A stretch of DNA of 64,000 bases from Pseudogulbenkiania subflava DSM 22618 (lineage in GTDB: Bacteria > Pseudomonadota > Gammaproteobacteria > Burkholderiales > Chromobacteriaceae). Location: NCBI RefSeq assembly GCF_900177275.1, contig NZ_FXAG01000002.1:55234-119233 (forward strand), given 5' to 3'. The translations under genes and the position numbers were made by a program. The notes under the pieces were generated by a model. That model was not told the DNA's origin. It searched no databases and saw nothing but the letters and a program-made list of their open reading frames with translations. Positions 54,540-62,553 of this stretch are shown piece by piece (position 1 is the stretch's first letter; every line of letters begins with the position of its first letter).

Positions 54540-54955
54540 GAATGTTCCCTTTCTCGAAGAAGCCAGCCTGCTACAGGCTAGGGCCGTTCTGTTGCGGGGA
54601 TGTGTTGCCGGGGCTATCTGCAACGCTGGGTGAGAGGTGGCGGGGGCCGCTCAGGCGGAGCTGGGTGGTCGTCGCATGACGCCGACCCAGTTTAGGCAAG
54701 CAAACTACCGGCCATGTTCCATAGGGGGGGCGATGGGCGGGAGATGCCGGCAGGGCAATGCGCAGAGGCTCGGGCGGCGGCTGACGTGGTCAGGCCGTCC
54801 CGGGGAAGCGCGGTGGCCTGGTAGTCGGAGCCGCGCGGGTCAAGGGCCGCTCGATGCGGAGAAGCGGGGAGATGGTGTGCGTAGCGAGACCGATGGGATG
54901 TCGCGCGGAGCGGCGCCGTGCCGGCGTCGAACCGAGTGGGGAGGCGGGTGGCGTT
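54540..54955. other. About 415 bp without a recognisable gene
   Basis: It holds the promoter side of the patatin gene and then GC-rich sequence up to the palindromic element. One open frame of 106 codons (54637-54957) crosses it but is Arg/Gly-rich, has no ribosome binding site and matches nothing. I consider it non-coding. Confidence 0.6.
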
Positions 54956-55223
54956 AGAGCCTGTTCAAAGTCTTTTTCCGACTGCGCTGGTCTGGCAAAT
55001 GGCCAGATGCTAGGCGGACGGTGCAGGCCTTAGTCATTCTAAGGTCAAGTCGTCCAACACCGCAGCTGGCCGTTTGCCGGGCCAGCCCTTCGGGGCCGGG
55101 TACTGCCGGCGCATCGCGTTGTCGTTCGTCCCTGGCAGTGAATGACACTGCGGCGGGACTCTCTTCTCGCGCTGCATCCGGCTGTACTCGGCCGCCGCCG
55201 AAAAAAGACTTTGAACAGGCTCT
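54956..55223. repeat. MITE-like element with 22-bp terminal inverted repeats (downstream of nsrR)
   Basis: Ends AGAGCCTGTTCAAAG plus TCTTTTT (54956-54977), with the exact reverse complement at 55202-55223. TTA lies directly outside GAGCC...GGCTC on both sides, as a 3-bp target duplication. The right-hand TTA (55223-55225) is the TAA stop of nsrR on the minus strand. The interior (about 220 bp) differs from copies 1 and 2 but the terminal pattern GARCCTGTTCA is shared. There is no coding capacity; mobilisation in trans by an IS5-like transposase is a guess from the end sequence and TNA target. Confidence 0.85.
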
Positions 55224-55684
55224 TAGGAGACAGTGCCCGGCTCCAGCGGACGGGGCCGGCGGTGCAGGCGGACGATGGCCTCGCCGGTCGGCGCAGCGAC
55301 GGCGGAGGCCAGCGTGAAGCGGTTGAGCGCCTCGAAGAAGGCGGTGAGGCCGACGTCCAGCGCCGACTTGAGCTGGCAGCCGCTGCGCAGCGCGCAAGGA
55401 GGCTCGGCGCAGTCGATCAGATCGCTCATGCCTTCCAGGGTGCGGATGACGTCGCCCAGCCGGTAGTGATCGGCCGGGCGCGCCAGCGCCAGCCCGCCGC
55501 CCTTGCCTCGGGTGGTGACCAGCCAGCCCTGCTGCGCCATGAAGTGCACCACCTTGACCAGATGGTTGCGCGACACGGCGAAGCGCTCGGCGATTTCCGG
55601 GATGGTGACCGGGGTGTCGCGTTCGCGGTGGGTCAGGTACATCAATACCCTGAGGCCGAGGTCGGTGAAGCGGGTCAACTGCAT
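55223..55684 (-). CDS. nsrR: NsrR-type Rrf2 family nitric oxide-sensing repressor
   Basis: 153 aa. Winged helix typical of Rrf2 (TRFTDLGLRVLMYLTHRERD, IPEIAERFAVSRNHLVKVVH) and cluster cysteines Cys92, Cys97 and Cys103 spaced C-X4-C-X5-C, the NsrR arrangement rather than that of IscR. A FeS cluster destroyed by NO relieves repression. ATG 55684 is chosen; the frame goes back to 55741 with no support. It lies 57 bp downstream of hmp, its classical target, and is probably cotranscribed with it and so autoregulated. Its stop codon abuts the palindromic element. Confidence 0.93.
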   Translation of the reverse strand: MQLTRFTDLGLRVLMYLTHRERDTPVTIPEIAERFAVSRNHLVKVVHFMAQQGWLVTTRGKGGGLALARPADHYRLGDVIRTLEGMSDLIDCAEPPCALRSGCQLKSALDVGLTAFFEALNRFTLASAVAAPTGEAIVRLHRRPRPLEPGTVS

Positions 55685-55741
55685 GATCGGTTCTGTCTCG
55701 AATGATGCGGGCAGGATACCCCTCCCACCCGCGCGGCACAA

Positions 55742-56959
55742 TCAGCCGGCTATGGTATGCGAGCCGAACACTTCGTAGTGGATGCGCCCGCCGTCCACCC
55801 CGGCTGCCAGCAGCCAGTCGCGCTGCGCCAGCATGAACGGCAAGGGGCCGCACAGGTAGTAGTCGGCGTCGGGCAGCAGCACCTGCTCGCGCACGGCGCC
55901 CAGGTCGACGCGGCCTTGCAGGTCGTAGTCTTTGCCCTGGCGGTCGTCGGCACCCACTTCTTCGTAGAACACCACCTTGCTGACGTTGTCGCATTCCGCC
56001 GCCAGCTGGTTGACGTGGCGCTTCATGGCGTGCACCGCACCGTTGCGGCAGCCGTGGACGAAGGCGACGCGGCGCGGGCTTTGCGTCAGCACCAGGTGGT
56101 TGAGCATGGCGATCATCGGCGTCTGGCCAACCCCGCCGCTGATCAGCACGACCGGGGTGCTGCGTTCTTCGTGCAGGAAGAAGTCGCCGCCCGGCGGGGC
56201 CAGTTCGAGCTGGTCGCCTTCGTGCACGGTGTCGTGCAGCAGGTTGGAGATGCGTCCGGCCGGGGTGGCGCCGTTGCCGGGTTCGCGCTTGACCGAGATG
56301 CGCAGGTAGTCCTGGCCTGGCGCGTCGGACAGGCTGTACTGGCGCGGCTGCAGCAGCCCCAGCTCGGGGACGTAGCGTTTCAGCGTGATGTACTGGCCGG
56401 GACGGAAGCCGGGCACCGCGCCCTTGTCGGACGGGGAGAGGTAGAACGAGGTGATCTCGCTGCTTTCCGCCACCTTGCGGGTGACGGTGAAGCTGCGTAC
56501 GCCGGACCAGCCGCCGCGGCTCAGCGCGCCGTCGGTGTAGAGCTGTTGTTCCGCCGCGATCAGCAGGTCGGCAAGCTGGCCGTAGGCCAGGCGCCAGGCT
56601 TCCAGCAACTCGTCGCTGGCGGCCTCGCCCAGCACTTCGCTGATAGAGGACAGCAGGTGATGGCCGACGATCGGGTAGTGCTCGGCCCGGATGCCCAGGC
56701 CGACGTGCTTGTGGGCGATGCGCATCACCACCGGCGCCAGCACCGAAGGGTCGTCGATGTGTTCGGCGTAGCCCAGTACCGCCAGCGCCAGCGCCTGCTG
56801 CTGCTGACCGGCCTCCTGTTTGGCCTGGTTGAACACGTGCTTGAGTTCCGGGTTGTGGCTGAACATGCGGCGGTAGAAATGGCTGGTCAGGGCGACGCCG
56901 TGTTCGCGCAGAACCGGTACGGTGGCTTTGACGAGTTCGCGGTGCTGGCTGCTGAGCAT
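55742..56959 (-). CDS. hmp: Flavohaemoglobin / nitric oxide dioxygenase Hmp
   Basis: 405 aa. Hmp oxidises NO to nitrate with O2 and NAD(P)H. The N-terminal globin domain (1-140) has HRELVKATVPVLREHGVALT and the proximal-His region RIAHKHVGLGIRAEHYPIVG. The FAD-binding domain has FRPGQYITLKRYVPELGL with RQYSLSDAP, and the NAD domain has LISGGVGQTPMIAMLNHL and YYLCGPLPFM. An NsrR box with one perfect half-site lies 14-36 bp upstream of the start. With nsrR downstream, this is a self-contained NO-detoxification unit. Confidence 0.97.
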   Translation of the reverse strand: MLSSQHRELVKATVPVLREHGVALTSHFYRRMFSHNPELKHVFNQAKQEAGQQQQALALAVLGYAEHIDDPSVLAPVVMRIAHKHVGLGIRAEHYPIVGHHLLSSISEVLGEAASDELLEAWRLAYGQLADLLIAAEQQLYTDGALSRGGWSGVRSFTVTRKVAESSEITSFYLSPSDKGAVPGFRPGQYITLKRYVPELGLLQPRQYSLSDAPGQDYLRISVKREPGNGATPAGRISNLLHDTVHEGDQLELAPPGGDFFLHEERSTPVVLISGGVGQTPMIAMLNHLVLTQSPRRVAFVHGCRNGAVHAMKRHVNQLAAECDNVSKVVFYEEVGADDRQGKDYDLQGRVDLGAVREQVLLPDADYYLCGPLPFMLAQRDWLLAAGVDGGRIHYEVFGSHTIAG

Positions 56960-56972
56960 GTGAAGTCCTTAT

Positions 56973-56995
56973 AAGTTGTCAAAAAAATACATCTT
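56973..56995. promoter_or_regulatory. NsrR box upstream of hmp
   Basis: 23-bp 11-1-11 site: half-sites AAGTTGTCAAA and AAATACATCTT. The second matches the published NsrR half-site perfectly; the first matches 6 of 11. Confidence 0.75.
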
Positions 56996-57012
56996 ATCGG
57001 CGATACCTATAT

Positions 57013-57030
57013 CAGCATGTTCTGATGCTG
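57013..57030. promoter_or_regulatory. Extra palindrome CAGCAT-N6-ATGCTG in the hmp upstream region
   Basis: Perfect 6-6-6 inverted repeat (spacer GTTCTG) midway between the two NsrR boxes. It does not match NsrR or ANR consensus. Confidence 0.6.
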
Positions 57031-57045
57031 GACGCGCCGTCACTA

Positions 57046-57068
57046 AAGATGTATCAATAGTACATGTT
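57046..57068. promoter_or_regulatory. NsrR box upstream of the small membrane protein gene
   Basis: 11-1-11 site: half-sites AAGATGTATCA (9 of 11 consensus) and TAGTACATGTT (8 of 11). It lies 56 bp before the ATG at 57124. Confidence 0.7.
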
Positions 57069-57123
57069 TAAAAAGGATGCTGTCACCTGGCACGTGCAGC
57101 GCCGTCGGCAAAAGGTGCGAATC

Positions 57124-57336
57124 ATGCAACAAGGAATGGAACGTATTGCCCTGGTCACCATGCTGGTGTCGTTGTCGGTGTTCAGCGTCGGGGTCTACAC
57201 CGCCTATTTTCGCGACGCGGAGGTGGCGATGCCGCTGCTGATCGCCGCGCACCTGTCGCTGACGGTCGCGGCCGGTCTGTTCAAGGTGGGGGCGGTGGTG
57301 CTGATGGCCTGCCGCAAGGCGCGACGGACCGCGTGA
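57124..57336 (+). CDS. Small two-helix membrane protein, probably NsrR-regulated
   Basis: 70 aa, unrecognised. Two hydrophobic helices: ALVTMLVSLSVFSVGVYTAY (about 8-27) and MPLLIAAHLSLTVAAGLFKV continuing to MACR (about 36-60), separated by the charged loop FRDAEVA. A Lys/Arg-rich end follows. ATG 57124 is chosen for its AAGGTG ribosome binding site; the frame begins at 57064, but that start would overlap the NsrR box. It is divergent from hmp and shares a regulatory region with two NsrR boxes, so it is probably part of the NO response. It may be a haem, quinone or oxidase accessory protein, but nothing in the sequence says which. Confidence 0.75.
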   Translation: MQQGMERIALVTMLVSLSVFSVGVYTAYFRDAEVAMPLLIAAHLSLTVAAGLFKVGAVVLMACRKARRTA

Positions 57337-57338
57337 CG

Positions 57339-57366
57339 AGGTTGGCCGAAGGGCTTCGGCCAACCT
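57339..57366. terminator. Hairpin between the small membrane protein gene and queF
   Basis: AGGTTGGCCGAAG (57339-57351) pairs with CTTCGGCCAACCT (57354-57366). It is very stable, with only a short T run on either side, and is placed at two converging 3' ends. Confidence 0.75.
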
Positions 57367-57373
57367 TTGGCCT

Positions 57374-58213
57374 TTACTGGCGCGCGGTGCGCACGTTGGC
57401 CGGCGCCGGCTCGCCGCTATTGCTGCGGAAGGGGTTGATGTCGAGGCCGCCGCGTCGGGTATAGCGCGCGTACACGGTGAGCTGCTGCGGCTGGCAGGCG
57501 CGCAGCACGTCGGTGAAGATGCGCTCCACGCACTGCTCGTGGAACTCGTTGTGCTGGCGGAAGCCGATCAGGTAGCGCAGCAGGCTCTCGCGCTCGATGC
57601 GCGGTCCGATGTAATGGATCTGCACGCTGCCCCAGTCGGGCTGGCCGGTCACCAGGCAGTTCGACTTCAGCAGGTTGGAGCACAGCGTCTCGCTGACGAT
57701 GTGCGACAGATCGGCCGAGAGCCGTGCCGGATCGGGGTGATAGTCGCAGACGTCGATGTCGATGTCGTCGATGTACTCGCCGGCCAGCTCGTCGATCCGT
57801 TCCCGCGCAAAATCCTGCGGACTCGCCAGGCTGACGGCGACCGCGCCACCGGCCGCGCGCGACAAGTCCAGGGCGAGCTGGGCCTGCAATTGTTCCATGC
57901 TGTCGAGCCGGGTCTGGTTGAAACTGTTCAGGTAGAGCTTGAACGACTTCGACTCGATCAGGTTCGGGGTGTCCGCCGGGATGCGGAAGGTGGCAATCGC
58001 CACCTGCGGCTTGCCGCGGGCGTTGAGCCACGACAGCTCGTAGCCGGTCCAGATGTCGACGCCGGCAAACGGCAGCGCCGAGCCGTCCACGCCGATCTCG
58101 TCGCGCTTTTGCTGGCGCGGAATCGGGAACAGCAGCTCCGGTGCGTACTGGTCCTGGTACTGCACGGTCTTGCCGAGCGGCGACTGTTCGGGGGTCTTGG
58201 TGTTGTTCGCCAT
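57374..58213 (-). CDS. queF: NADPH-dependent 7-cyano-7-deazaguanine reductase QueF
   Basis: 279 aa, the long (E. coli-like) form. Reduces preQ0 to preQ1 in queuosine synthesis. Markers: [36 protein letters not shown] (the substrate-binding Glu-Ser-Lys-Ser motif), the active-site Cys in [20 protein letters not shown] and [17 protein letters not shown]. It is monocistronic or follows murJ at distance. No preQ1 riboswitch is evident upstream. Confidence 0.96.
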   Translation of the reverse strand: MANNTKTPEQSPLGKTVQYQDQYAPELLFPIPRQQKRDEIGVDGSALPFAGVDIWTGYELSWLNARGKPQVAIATFRIPADTPNLIESKSFKLYLNSFNQTRLDSMEQLQAQLALDLSRAAGGAVAVSLASPQDFARERIDELAGEYIDDIDIDVCDYHPDPARLSADLSHIVSETLCSNLLKSNCLVTGQPDWGSVQIHYIGPRIERESLLRYLIGFRQHNEFHEQCVERIFTDVLRACQPQQLTVYARYTRRGGLDINPFRSNSGEPAPANVRTARQ

Positions 58214-58268
58214 CGTCTCGTTACTTTCCTTATTCCGGACAGGGCCAAGGCCGGCCCTGTCCCGTTGC

Positions 58269-59801
58269 TCAGTGTTCGCGGCGCATGAAATCGCTGGGTC
58301 GGAAACCCTGTGCGAACAGCAGGCCGAAATACATCACCACCCCGGCCATGATGATGGCCGACAGCCAGGTCACACGCAGCCAGGAATGGCCGTGCCAGTT
58401 GATCGGCAGCCACAGCGCTGCCACCAGCAGCGCCGCCATGCCGCCCACCGCCACGCCCAGGCGCAGCAGGAAGGAGCGCCAGCCCGGCTGCGGTTCATAC
58501 ACCCCCTGCTTGATCAGCAGGTAGAGCAGCAGCCCGGCGTTGAGGCAGGCGCCCAGTCCGATCGACAGCGCCAGCCCCGCGTGTTTGAGCGGAAACACGA
58601 AGGCCAGGTTCATCAGTTGGGTCAGCAACAGGGTGAGGATAGCGATCTTCACCGGCGTCTTGATGTTCTGGCGCGCGTAGAAGCCGGGTGCCAGCACCTT
58701 GACCAGGATCAGCCCCAGCAGGCCGATGGCGTAGGCGATCAGGGCGCGCTGCGTCATCAGCGCGTCGTGCGCCGAGAACTTGCCATACATGAACAGCGTC
58801 GCGATCAGGGGCTGGGACAGCACCGCCAGGCCAACCGTGGCCGGCACCGCCAGAAGCAGCGACAGGCGCATGCCCCAGTCCAGCAGCTTGGAGTAGTCGT
58901 CGGCGGAATTGTTGGCGGCGTGCTTGGACAGCGACGGCAGCAGGATGGTGCCGAGCGCCACGCCCAGCACCCCGGTGGGGAACTCCATCAGGCGATCGGC
59001 GTAGTACATCCACGACACGCTGCCGGAGGCCAGGAACGAGGCGAAGATGGTGTTGATCACCAGCGAGATCTGCGCGATCGACACCCCGAAGATCGCCGGC
59101 CCCATCTGCCGGATGATGCGCCATACCGCGGCATCCTTCAGCGCCAGGCGCGGCCACGGCAGCATGCCCACCTGCTTCAGGTAGGGCAGCTGGTAGGCCA
59201 GCTGCAGGATGCCGCCGATGAACACCGCCCACGCCAGCACCAGCACCGGCGGGTGGAAGTAGGGCGCCAGCACCAGGGCGCACAGGATGAAGGAAATGTT
59301 CAGGAAGGTCGGTGTGAAAGCCGGCACCGAGAAACGGTTCCAGGTGTTGAGCACGCTGCCCGCCAGCGACGACAGCGAAATGAACAGGATATAAGGGAAG
59401 GTGATGCGCAACAGCTCGACGGTCAGGTCGAACTTGCCGGTATCGTTGGCGAAGCCGGGTGCCGAGATCCAGATGATCCACGGTGCGACCAGCATGCCGA
59501 GCGCCGTCACCACCAGCAGCACCAGCGCCAGCATGCCGGACACCGCGGCCAGAAAGTGCCGCGTTTCGTCCTCGCCGCGCTGCTGCTTGTATTCCGCCAG
59601 CACCGGCACGAAAGCCTGGGAAAACGCGCCTTCGGCAAACACCCGGCGCAGCAGGTTGGGGAGCTTGAACGCCACGAAGAAGGCGTCGGTGGCGAGCCCG
59701 GCGCCGAAGACGCGGGCGATGATGGCGTCGCGGACGAAACCCAGCACGCGCGACACCATGGTCATGCTGCTGACGGTGGCAAGAGCCTTGAGAAGGTTCA
59801 T
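58269..59801 (-). CDS. murJ: Lipid II flippase MurJ (MviN)
   Basis: 510 aa MOP-superfamily protein with about 14 membrane helices; moves lipid II across the inner membrane for peptidoglycan synthesis. Markers: [20 protein letters not shown] near the N-terminus, [31 protein letters not shown] and [20 protein letters not shown]. It is divergent from rpsT by 128 bp, an arrangement shared by many proteobacteria. Confidence 0.96.
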   Translation of the reverse strand: MNLLKALATVSSMTMVSRVLGFVRDAIIARVFGAGLATDAFFVAFKLPNLLRRVFAEGAFSQAFVPVLAEYKQQRGEDETRHFLAAVSGMLALVLLVVTALGMLVAPWIIWISAPGFANDTGKFDLTVELLRITFPYILFISLSSLAGSVLNTWNRFSVPAFTPTFLNISFILCALVLAPYFHPPVLVLAWAVFIGGILQLAYQLPYLKQVGMLPWPRLALKDAAVWRIIRQMGPAIFGVSIAQISLVINTIFASFLASGSVSWMYYADRLMEFPTGVLGVALGTILLPSLSKHAANNSADDYSKLLDWGMRLSLLLAVPATVGLAVLSQPLIATLFMYGKFSAHDALMTQRALIAYAIGLLGLILVKVLAPGFYARQNIKTPVKIAILTLLLTQLMNLAFVFPLKHAGLALSIGLGACLNAGLLLYLLIKQGVYEPQPGWRSFLLRLGVAVGGMAALLVAALWLPINWHGHSWLRVTWLSAIIMAGVVMYFGLLFAQGFRPSDFMRREH

Positions 59802-59863
59802 TGGGCGGAAAAACCGGTTGGGAGGATTTGCAAGCCGGCTAGTTTACGCGGGACGCATTGCTG

Positions 59864-59892
59864 TTGCAAAACCAGAGTATAGGGCTTAGAAT
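59864..59892 (+). promoter_or_regulatory. Promoter of rpsT
   Basis: TTGCAA (59864-59869), 17-bp spacer, TAGAAT (59887-59892), 37 bp before the start codon. Confidence 0.8.
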
Positions 59893-59929
59893 CGCGGGTT
59901 TCAGATTCCGCTCATCAGGAGAAAGTTTC

Positions 59930-60196
59930 ATGGCTAATAGCGCACAAGCTCGCAAGCGTGCACGCCAGGCTCTCAAGCAGCGCGCGCATAACGCCAGCCT
60001 GCGTACTGCGTTCCGTACCGCAGTGAAGAAAGTGATCAAGGCTGTTGAAGCCGGTGACAAGGCTGCTGCCAAAGACGTGTTCCAGGCTTCCGTTAAAGTG
60101 ATCGACCGCATTGCCGACAAGGGCGTGTTCCACAAGAACAAGGCTGCTCGTCACAAGAGCCGTCTGTCCGCCCAGATCAAGGCCATGGCTGCCTGA
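59930..60196 (+). CDS. rpsT: 30S ribosomal protein S20
   Basis: 88 aa, Lys/Arg/Ala-rich. Primary 16S rRNA-binding protein. Signature [20 protein letters not shown] at the N-terminus and [20 protein letters not shown] at the C-terminus. AGGAGAAAG lies 6-14 bases before the ATG. It is monocistronic, with promoter 59864-59892 and terminator 60223-60255. Confidence 0.98.
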   Translation: MANSAQARKRARQALKQRAHNASLRTAFRTAVKKVIKAVEAGDKAAAKDVFQASVKVIDRIADKGVFHKNKAARHKSRLSAQIKAMAA

Positions 60197-60222
60197 TCCG
60201 TCCGCAAGGACAGCGAATATGC

Positions 60223-60255
60223 AAAGGCCCCGCGATGCGGGGCCTTTTGTTTTTC
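60223..60255 (+). terminator. Terminator of rpsT
   Basis: AAAGGCCCCGC (60223-60233), loop GAT, GCGGGGCCTTT (60237-60247), then TTGTTTTT. Confidence 0.92.
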
Positions 60256-60300
60256 GGAACCGCCGGTGCCGGCTGGGGGTCATACCTTCTTTTTTTGCCG

Positions 60301-61389
60301 ATGACGCCCATGTCCATTCTGCGCTGGCTGCCGGGCTTGCCGCTCCTGCTGCCGCTGATGAGCCATGCCGAGAGCGCCGAGGAGGCGTTGGGCCGATGCG
60401 CCGCCTTGCCCGCGGCCGAGGCGCGGCTCGCCTGTTTCGACACTGCCGCCATGGCGGCCCGGCCACCGGTCGCTACCATCGCCGCCGCGCCGGCCCCGGC
60501 AGAACCCGCCCCGAATCTTACCGAAGCGATGCCCGCACCCGCTGCCATTCCACCTGCCGCGGAAGAGCGTGCCGAGCCGGTGCCGGAGAGCACGGCGCTG
60601 GCCAAGCTGTGGGATCTGGATCGGGACGCCCCGCACCGTACCTTCCTGCTGCGCGGCCACCGGCCATCGTATTTCCTACCCGGCTGGTACCAGGTTGCTC
60701 CCAACTCGACACCGTCCACGCCGACGCACGGCGTCGCCGGACAGGATCTCGACCACACCGAAGTCAAGTTTCAGCTCTCGTTCAAGAGCAAGATCTGGCA
60801 GAACGTGCTGGGCACACCGGCCGACCTGTGGTTCGGCTATACCCAGCAGTCGCACTGGCAGCTCTACAACAAGCCGCAGTCTTCGCCGTTTCGCGAAACC
60901 GACTACGAACCCGAAGTCATGGCCAGCCTGCCGGTCGATTGGTCCGTGCTGGGCTGGCGGGTGCGTCTGTTGGGCGGCGGCTTCGTGCATCAGTCTAACG
61001 GCCAGAGCGACCCGTTGTCGCGCAGCTGGAACCGGGTGTACGGTATGCTGGGCATGGAGCGCGGCCCGCTGACGCTGACGGCGCGCTTGTGGCAGCGGCT
61101 GCCGGAGCCGCTAGAGAGCGACGACAACCCCGACATCCTGCGCTACTACGGCTATGGCGACCTACAGGCCCAGTACCGCTGGAACGACCATACCCTGGCG
61201 GCGCTGGCGCGCTACAACCCATCGTCCGGTAAGGGCGCGCTGCAACTGGGCTGGACTTTTCCGCTGGCCGGCCGCCTGCGCGGCTACTTGCAGTATTTCA
61301 ATGGCTACGGCGAGAGCCTGATCGACTACAACCATCGCAACCAGGGCATCGGCTTCGGCCTGATGCTCAACGACTGGGCGCAGGGCTGA
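60301..61389 (+). CDS. pldA: Outer membrane phospholipase A (PldA/OMPLA)
   Basis: 362 aa. Calcium-dependent outer membrane enzyme that removes misplaced phospholipids. Signal peptide at about 4-22 (SILRWLPGLPLLLPLMSHA). An Ala/Pro-rich stretch with two cysteines (GRCAALPAAEARLACFD) follows, a pattern common in betaproteobacterial PldA. The beta-barrel holds the active-site His and Ser in GGFVHQSNGQSDPLSRSWNR. It ends in aromatic strands (GIGFGLMLNDWAQ). The start is 60301 or ATG 60310; neither has a good ribosome binding site. The gene begins 46 bp beyond the rpsT terminator. Confidence 0.92.
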   Translation: MTPMSILRWLPGLPLLLPLMSHAESAEEALGRCAALPAAEARLACFDTAAMAARPPVATIAAAPAPAEPAPNLTEAMPAPAAIPPAAEERAEPVPESTALAKLWDLDRDAPHRTFLLRGHRPSYFLPGWYQVAPNSTPSTPTHGVAGQDLDHTEVKFQLSFKSKIWQNVLGTPADLWFGYTQQSHWQLYNKPQSSPFRETDYEPEVMASLPVDWSVLGWRVRLLGGGFVHQSNGQSDPLSRSWNRVYGMLGMERGPLTLTARLWQRLPEPLESDDNPDILRYYGYGDLQAQYRWNDHTLAALARYNPSSGKGALQLGWTFPLAGRLRGYLQYFNGYGESLIDYNHRNQGIGFGLMLNDWAQG

Positions 61390-61398
61390 CGTCGGCGC

Positions 61399-62553
61399 TC
61401 AGCCCAGCAGCGCGGCGGCGCTACGCAGCATTTCGCCTTCCTCGTCGGTGGGGATCATCCAGGCGCTGCGCGGGCTGGCTGGCGTCGTCAGGCGGCGCGC
61501 TTGCGCCAGGTTGGCCGAAAGATCCAGTTCGAAGCCGAGCCAGCCCAGCTGCTTGACGACGCGGGCGCGGATTTCCGGCGAGCGCTCGCCGATGCCGGCA
61601 GTGAAAATCACTGCGTCCAGCCCCTTCATCGCCGCCGCCAGTGCGCCGATTTCCCGTACCACGCGGTAGCAGAACAGCTCGACCGCCTCGCGTGCCGCCG
61701 GTGCGTGGCTGGCGAGCAGTTCGCGCATGTCCGCCGACAGCCCCGATACCCCCAGCAGACCCGAGTTCTTGTAGAGCTCGCGCCGCACCTCGGCCACCCC
61801 CATGCCCTCGTGCTCCATCCAGTACAGCAGCACTTCCGGATCGAGCGCGCCGGGGCGGGTGCCCATCAGCAGGCCGTCCACCGCGGAAAAGCCCATGCTG
61901 CTGGCAACGCTGCGCCCCTGCACCATGGCGCAGGCGCTGGCGCCGCTGCCAAGGTGGCACACCACCACCTTGGCTTCGGCCAACCCCAGTTCGGGCAGGC
62001 GGTGCGCGATGGCGGCGTAGGAGAGGCCGTGAAAACCGTAGCGCCGCACGCCCTCCGCATGCCAGTGGCGGGCGATGCCGAAACGTGTCGCCACCTCCGG
62101 CTGGCTGGAGTGGAAGGCGGTGTCGAAGCAGGCGATCTGCAGCAGCCGCTCGTCCAGTGCGGTGAAGGCGTCGATCACCGCCAGGCTCACCGGCTGGTGC
62201 AGCGGGGCGAGTGCGACGAATTCCTCCAGGCTGACGCGCACCTGCGGCGTGAGCCGGACCGGTTCGCTGAAGCGGTTACCGCCGTGCACCACGCGGTGCA
62301 GCACCGCCGCCACCGTCAATTGGCGGTCGGCCAGGGCGTTGATCACCGCCGCCACCGCCAAGTCGCGGCCGGTGCCGGCCAGTTCCTGCTTGAGCAGCGG
62401 CAGCCCCTTGCCATCGGTCAGCGTCAAGCGCCCGCCGTCCTGGCCGAAGTGTTCCACCAGCCCCTTGACCAACAGGCCATGGCTGTCGGCGGCGTAGGCG
62501 CGGAACTTCAGCGTGGCCGAGCCGGCGTTGATCGCCAGATGCACTTTCCTCAT
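61399..62553 (-). CDS. ackA: Acetate kinase AckA
   Basis: 384 aa. Interconverts acetyl-phosphate and ADP with acetate and ATP. Markers: AINAGSATLKFRAYA (canonical Asn-Ala-Gly-Ser; the usual Ser-Ser-Leu-Lys here reads Ala-Thr-Leu-Lys), LHRVVHGGNRFSEP, ACFDTAFHSSQPEVA, RRYGFHGLSYAAI, CHLGSGASACAMVQGRSVAS and FTAGIGERSPEIRARV. ATG 62553 has GGCGGGAG upstream and overlaps the phosphotransacylase stop by 4 bp. It is the last gene of the fabI-pta-ackA operon. Confidence 0.95.
   Translation of the reverse strand: MRKVHLAINAGSATLKFRAYAADSHGLLVKGLVEHFGQDGGRLTLTDGKGLPLLKQELAGTGRDLAVAAVINALADRQLTVAAVLHRVVHGGNRFSEPVRLTPQVRVSLEEFVALAPLHQPVSLAVIDAFTALDERLLQIACFDTAFHSSQPEVATRFGIARHWHAEGVRRYGFHGLSYAAIAHRLPELGLAEAKVVVCHLGSGASACAMVQGRSVASSMGFSAVDGLLMGTRPGALDPEVLLYWMEHEGMGVAEVRRELYKNSGLLGVSGLSADMRELLASHAPAAREAVELFCYRVVREIGALAAAMKGLDAVIFTAGIGERSPEIRARVVKQLGWLGFELDLSANLAQARRLTTPASPRSAWMIPTDEEGEMLRSAAALLG

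Noticed and set aside
54637-54957. 106-codon frame between the patatin gene and the palindromic element
   Set aside because: It is Arg/Gly-rich, has no ribosome binding site, and ends inside the element's terminal repeat.
55223-55684. Calling the Rrf2 regulator IscR and linking it to the erpA palindrome
   Set aside because: Cysteine spacing C-X4-C-X5-C, linkage to hmp and NsrR-type boxes fit NsrR; no isc genes are adjacent.
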